In this document: one piece after another, positions 59,840 through 64,000 of the stretch | Layout: each line of letters begins with the position of its first letter | How positions within the stretch are numbered: the first letter of the stretch is position 1 | Notes under the pieces: model-generated | Database searches by the model: none | What the model was told of the DNA's origin: nothing | What the model saw: the letters and a program-made list of their open reading frames with translations, nothing else | Position numbers and translations under genes: made by a program | DNA from: Micrococcaceae bacterium | GTDB lineage: Bacteria; Actinomycetota; Actinomycetes; Actinomycetales; Micrococcaceae | Assembly (NCBI GenBank): GCA_025465475.1 | Contig: JAODMR010000025.1 | Span: forward strand, 1 to 64,000 | Length of the DNA: 64,000 bases | Reading direction: 5' to 3'

Positions 59840-61602
59840 GGCTGGTGCTGCACGAATTCCTCTATCCCGGTGATGCTGCCCCTGCCTTGCGCGACATCGA
59901 CCTGCACGTTCTGCCCGGCACCTGCACCCTGGTGGCCGGTGGTTCAGGCGCCGGCAAATCAACCCTTGCAAAGGTCCTGGCAGGCGTGCTGCCGGGCCGG
60001 CACGGCGGCGACCTGACGGGCCACTTTGAGCTCGGCGGTGAGCGGCTGGAGTTCACGGCGGCCCAGCCCGCCGTCCCCGCCAGCACGGGCAGCCCGGCCC
60101 GGCCCGCCGTCGTCGGCACTCGCCCCCGGATCAATCCCGCGGCCTGGAACCGGGAGATCGCCTACGTGGGGCAGGAACCCTCCGCGCAGCTGTCCACCGT
60201 GGCAGCCACCGTTGCGGAGGAACTGGCCTTCGCCCTGGAAAACGCTGGAACGCCGCGGCCGGAGATGCTCCGACGGGTACAGGAGACGGCCTCCGCGTTC
60301 GGCCTGACCGACCTGTTGGAGCGCCGGCCCACGGAACTTTCGGGAGGCGAGCTGCGGCGCGTGACCATCGCCGGGGCCGCGGTACTGGAACCGAAAGTCC
60401 TGGTACTGGATGAACCCACCGCAGGACTGGACGCCACCGCCCGCGGGCAGGTGGAAGGCCAGCTCCAACACCTGTTGGGAAAAGGCATCGGCCTGGTCCT
60501 GCTGGCGCCCGGGCTCGGGGGAGTGGGAACGCTGGCAGACCGGGTGGTCCTGCTGGAACAGGGACGCTGCGTTTGGGCAGGTCCTCGGGGACATGCCGCC
60601 GCGGCCAGCGAAGCATTGGAGGTGCCGATCCTTCCCGATCCGGCTGCCGCCGCCCCCGAACCCGCTCTGCGTCGCATCACGCCCGGGGTCCCCAAGGTCG
60701 CCACGGCCGTCTCCCTGGACCGTGTGCAGTTCAGTTATGGCACGCGACTGAAAAGCCTCCGGCTGCGACCCCGTAGCCGCCAAACCCAAACGGTCGAACC
60801 ACCAAAAGTGCTCGACGGCGTGAGCCTCGCGGTGGGTCCGGGCGAAACGGTGGTGATTGCCGGCGCCAACGGAGCCGGCAAGTCCTCGCTGCTGCGCCAC
60901 CTGAACGGGTTGGCGCGGCCCGATTCCGGCGCTGTGTCCATTCGTGGGAGCGACATCGGCCCCTTGACGACCGGAGAGGTCGCTGCGGAGGTTGGCTTCC
61001 TGTTCCAGAACCCGTTGGACCAGCTCTTCGAACGTACCGTCCGCCGGGAGGTCGCTTACGGGGTGCGCGCAGCGGGGCGGGCCGCGCATTCGTCCCGAAC
61101 GGCCGACATCGGGACTTCCGGGACAGGCACTTCCGGGACCGGTGCCTTCTGGACCGGTCCCCGCCCAGCTGCTGCCAACGATGCTGTGCAGGAGGCATTG
61201 GAGCGGTGCGGCCTGCGGGAGGTCGCGGAAGCGCACCCTCACGAGCTGCCGGTGTCCCAGCAGCGGCTGGTGGCGCTGGCGACGGTGTTGGCCCGGCGAC
61301 CGGCGGTCCTTGCCCTCGATGAGCCGACGGTGGCCTTGGACCGCCCCGGGGTGGACCGCCTGGCCGGTGCCATCAGGGACGAAGCGAACCGCGGCGCCGC
61401 CGTCGTTCTGGTGACCCACGACCTCGACTTTGCCTATGCCACCTGCGGCCGGCTGGTCCTGCTCTCAGCTGGTCGCATCCTGGCCGATGGACCCATGGCG
61501 GAGGTGCTTGAGGAGCACTTCCGGAACGGCCGGTTCGTCGGAGTCGAAGCGCCGGAAGCGTGGCTGCGCTGGCGCGCGGAGCGGCGGAGCGGGCCGGACT
61601 GA
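59836..61602 (+). CDS. ECF transporter ATPase, two ABC domains fused
   Basis: Walker A GGSGAGKST and GANGAGKSS, signature LSGGELRR in domain 1, Walker B VLVLDEPTAGLD and VLALDEPTVALD; ATGA overlap with the T component. Confidence 0.92.
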   Translation: MRLVLHEFLYPGDAAPALRDIDLHVLPGTCTLVAGGSGAGKSTLAKVLAGVLPGRHGGDLTGHFELGGERLEFTAAQPAVPASTGSPARPAVVGTRPRINPAAWNREIAYVGQEPSAQLSTVAATVAEELAFALENAGTPRPEMLRRVQETASAFGLTDLLERRPTELSGGELRRVTIAGAAVLEPKVLVLDEPTAGLDATARGQVEGQLQHLLGKGIGLVLLAPGLGGVGTLADRVVLLEQGRCVWAGPRGHAAAASEALEVPILPDPAAAAPEPALRRITPGVPKVATAVSLDRVQFSYGTRLKSLRLRPRSRQTQTVEPPKVLDGVSLAVGPGETVVIAGANGAGKSSLLRHLNGLARPDSGAVSIRGSDIGPLTTGEVAAEVGFLFQNPLDQLFERTVRREVAYGVRAAGRAAHSSRTADIGTSGTGTSGTGAFWTGPRPAAANDAVQEALERCGLREVAEAHPHELPVSQQRLVALATVLARRPAVLALDEPTVALDRPGVDRLAGAIRDEANRGAAVVLVTHDLDFAYATCGRLVLLSAGRILADGPMAEVLEEHFRNGRFVGVEAPEAWLRWRAERRSGPD

Positions 61603-61642
61603 TCGGGCAGTTATTCCGTCAGGCCCGCCGTCGGCAGCCGCG

Positions 61643-61675
61643 GCGGCTCCCGCCGCTGAACACGGCGGGAGCCGC
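61643..61675. terminator. Terminator-like hairpin downstream of the ECF operon
   Basis: GCGGCTCCCGCCG-N7-CGGCGGGAGCCGC, between convergent genes. Confidence 0.55.
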
Positions 61676-61732
61676 GGGTCCCGCTAGCCCCGGCGGCTCC
61701 TGCCAGCGCAGCGGCTCCCGCGGAGAAAACCT

Positions 61733-61764
61733 CCACCCGGCCACCCGGCCACCCGGCCACCCGG
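61733..61764. repeat. 8-bp tandem repeat (CCACCCGG)x4
   Basis: Direct reading; followed by GAACCCGG variant units. Confidence 0.9.
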
Positions 61765-61779
61765 GAACCCGGGAACCTC

Positions 61780-63924
61780 CTAGGCGACCTGACGGGCGGC
61801 GGCCGCGTGGAAGCGGTGTCCGAGCACCCGCTCCGACGCTCCAACCCGGTCCAGGTAGGGCGTGATCCCGCCCAGATGCATGGGCCAGCCAGCGCCCGTG
61901 ATCATGCAGAGGTCCACGTCTTCAGGCCCCGCCACGACGCCTTCGGCCAGCATCCGTCCAATTTCGTCCGCGAGGGCGTCCTGGGTGCGGACCAGGACTT
62001 CCTCGCCGGTCGACGGCGTGGTTCCGAACGTCATCAGGTCCAGGGTCTCCTGCGGTACGACGGATCGTCCCTCCCCGTCCTGTTCCCACAGTCCCTTACG
62101 GCCGGCGTCGATCAGGCGCTGCTGGTTCGCCGACACGTGGAACCGATCGCCGAAGGCCGCGTGCAGGGACTCCTGCACGTGCTGGCCAACGGGAAGGCCG
62201 ACCAGGGCCAGCAGCCGGAAGGGCGTCATGGGCAGGCCCATCGGCCGCAGCGCATTGTCCGCAGTGGCGGCGTCGGTGCCCTCATCAAAGACCTTGGTGA
62301 TTTCCCCGAACATGCGGCCCAGCACGCGGTTGACCACAAAGGCGGGCGCGTCCTTGACCAGGACAGCGGTTTTGCGCAGTGCCTTGGCCGTTTCGAAGGC
62401 CGTGGCCAGCACGGCGTCGTCGGTTTTGGGGGCACGGACGATTTCCAGCAGCGGCATGACGGCGACGGGATTGAAGAAGTGGAAGCCCACCAGCCGTTCG
62501 GGGTGCTTCAGGTCCTCGGCCATGGCGGTGACGGACAGGGAGGAGGTGTTGGTGGCCAGGATGCAGGAGTCGGACACGATGGCCTCCACTTCCGCGAACA
62601 CCTGCTTCTTGACGCCGAGTTCCTCGAACACGGCCTCGATGACAAAGTCAGCGTCGGCGAAAACGTCTTTGGATACGGAGCCGGTCACCAGCGCCTTTGT
62701 GCGGTTGGCCGCATCGGCCGAGATCCTGCCCTTGCTCAGCAGCTTGTCGACTTCCGCGTGGACGTACCCCACGCCCTTGTCCACCCGGGCCTGCTCGATG
62801 TCCGTCAGCACCACCGGCACCCGGAGCTGGCGGGCGAAGAGCAGGGCCAGTTGGCTGGCCATCAGCCCGGCCCCCACCACGCCGACCTTGGTCACCGGGC
62901 GGGCCAGAGCCCTGTCCGGCGCGCCGGCCGGTTTTTTCCCGCGCTTTTGGACCAGGTCCAGGAAGGCATAGACGGTTGAGTGGAATTCGTCCGTCTGCAT
63001 CAGGTCGGCAAGGGCGAGGTTTTCCTGCTCAAAGGACTCCGCCTTGGTGTAATTCTTGCCCTGTTCCAGCAGGTCGATGGCCCGGGCCGGGGCCGGGGCG
63101 GCGTTGGAGGTGCGCGCCTGAACAAACGCCCTGGCGGCGGCCACGGCCTGGTCCCAGGCCGCGCTGTCAGCGGCGGAGAGCGGTTCGGACACCGCGTGGG
63201 GCCGCTGCACCGTCAGTTCCCCGCGGACCACCCGTCCGGCCCAGGCCAGCGACTGCTCCAGGAAGTCCGCCGGCTCGAACAGGGCGTCAGCGATGCCCAG
63301 GTCAAACGCCGCAGGGCCGGTCAGGGTCCTGTTATTGCTGAGCGGGTTCTCGATCATGACCTTGACCGCATTGGCTGGCCCGATCAGCCGGGGGAGCAGG
63401 TACACCCCGCCCCAGCCCGGCACCAGGCCGATGAAGGCCTCCGGCAGGCCCAGGGAACCCGCGCCGGTGGACACCGTCCGGTAGTTGGCATTGAGGGCGA
63501 TTTCCAGCCCGCCACCCAGCGCGATGCCGTTGATGAACACGAAGCTGGGCACGCCCATGTCATTCAGCGTGCTGTAGACCTCGTGACCCAGTTGGGCCAT
63601 GAGCACTCCGTGTTCGCGCTCATGCAGCCGCTTGACGGCCGACAGGTCGGCGCCGGCGACCAGGTAGTGCGGTTTGCCTGTGACGCCGACGGCGGCGATC
63701 TCGCCCATGGCCGCCCGGTCCCGGAGTTTCTCCAACAGGATGCCCAGCTCGACCAGGGTGTTGGGGCCCAGCGTGGTGGGTCGTTTGTGGTCGAAACCGT
63801 TGTCCAGGGTGATCAGCGCCAGCGTTCCACCGCCGCCCGGAAGGTCGACGTCCTGCACCAGGGAGTGGGTGACGATCTCGTCCGCGAACTGCGCGGCCAG
63901 GGCGGTGTAGTCGTCCATGCTCAT
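61780..63924 (-). CDS. 3-hydroxyacyl-CoA dehydrogenase / enoyl-CoA hydratase (fatty acid oxidation alpha subunit)
   Basis: 714 aa; crotonase domain (GGGLEIALNANYR), HAD domain (VGVVGAGLMASQLALLFAR, LVGFHFFNPV). Confidence 0.92.
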   Translation of the reverse strand: MSMDDYTALAAQFADEIVTHSLVQDVDLPGGGGTLALITLDNGFDHKRPTTLGPNTLVELGILLEKLRDRAAMGEIAAVGVTGKPHYLVAGADLSAVKRLHEREHGVLMAQLGHEVYSTLNDMGVPSFVFINGIALGGGLEIALNANYRTVSTGAGSLGLPEAFIGLVPGWGGVYLLPRLIGPANAVKVMIENPLSNNRTLTGPAAFDLGIADALFEPADFLEQSLAWAGRVVRGELTVQRPHAVSEPLSAADSAAWDQAVAAARAFVQARTSNAAPAPARAIDLLEQGKNYTKAESFEQENLALADLMQTDEFHSTVYAFLDLVQKRGKKPAGAPDRALARPVTKVGVVGAGLMASQLALLFARQLRVPVVLTDIEQARVDKGVGYVHAEVDKLLSKGRISADAANRTKALVTGSVSKDVFADADFVIEAVFEELGVKKQVFAEVEAIVSDSCILATNTSSLSVTAMAEDLKHPERLVGFHFFNPVAVMPLLEIVRAPKTDDAVLATAFETAKALRKTAVLVKDAPAFVVNRVLGRMFGEITKVFDEGTDAATADNALRPMGLPMTPFRLLALVGLPVGQHVQESLHAAFGDRFHVSANQQRLIDAGRKGLWEQDGEGRSVVPQETLDLMTFGTTPSTGEEVLVRTQDALADEIGRMLAEGVVAGPEDVDLCMITGAGWPMHLGGITPYLDRVGASERVLGHRFHAAAARQVA

Positions 63925-64000
63925 GCTGCGTTCTCCTTGCTGTCGGTGCCACCGGTCCAGTGCGGGTTTTCCCAGATGATGGTCCCGCCCATACCCAGGC
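63921..64000 (-). CDS. C-terminal end of a thiolase (acetyl-CoA acyltransferase), partial
   Basis: Minus frame LGMGGTIIWENPHWTGGTDSKENAA*, overlapping ATGA with the downstream FadB-like gene. Confidence 0.65.
   Translation of the reverse strand, partial: LGMGGTIIWENPHWTGGTDSKENAA

Overview
High-GC actinobacterial chromosome segment, most like Arthrobacter/Micrococcaceae in gene content and order. It is almost fully coding, and most of it is a conserved core neighbourhood: lipA-lipB / TIGR01777 / osmC / sucB(dlaT) / lpdA / pepA / gcvT; PAC2 / MFS / DUF4192 / sigA / DUF7455 / parE; M56-blaI / cydAB-cydDC; parC; Pat-type GNAT-acyl-CoA synthetase; tdk / sepH / DUF4193 / DUF3093 / dut / DUF3710 / OB-fold / DUF3159; two TrkA-type RCK proteins / KimA-like permease; TrmA-like methyltransferase; CtpE-like P-type ATPase; acnA; dxs; AKR / nucleoside hydrolase / ECF transporter; fadB-like and fadA-like genes. 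No prophage, transposase, tRNA, rRNA or CRISPR array was recognised. The main anomalies are: (1) two core genes, parC and acnA, each interrupted by one in-frame TAG codon with homologous reading frame continuing on both sides; (2) two identical-arm inverted repeats (TTCTAC-N5-GTAGAA) between a BlaI/M56 pair and cydABDC; (3) an OsmC peroxiredoxin inside a lipoate synthesis/lipoyl-E2/Lpd cluster; (4) a composite 23-bp/43-bp tandem repeat just upstream of an AKR-nucleoside hydrolase-ECF operon; (5) a KimA-like K+ permease divergent from two RCK genes with no TrkH. All family calls come from reading the sequence; no database search was run.
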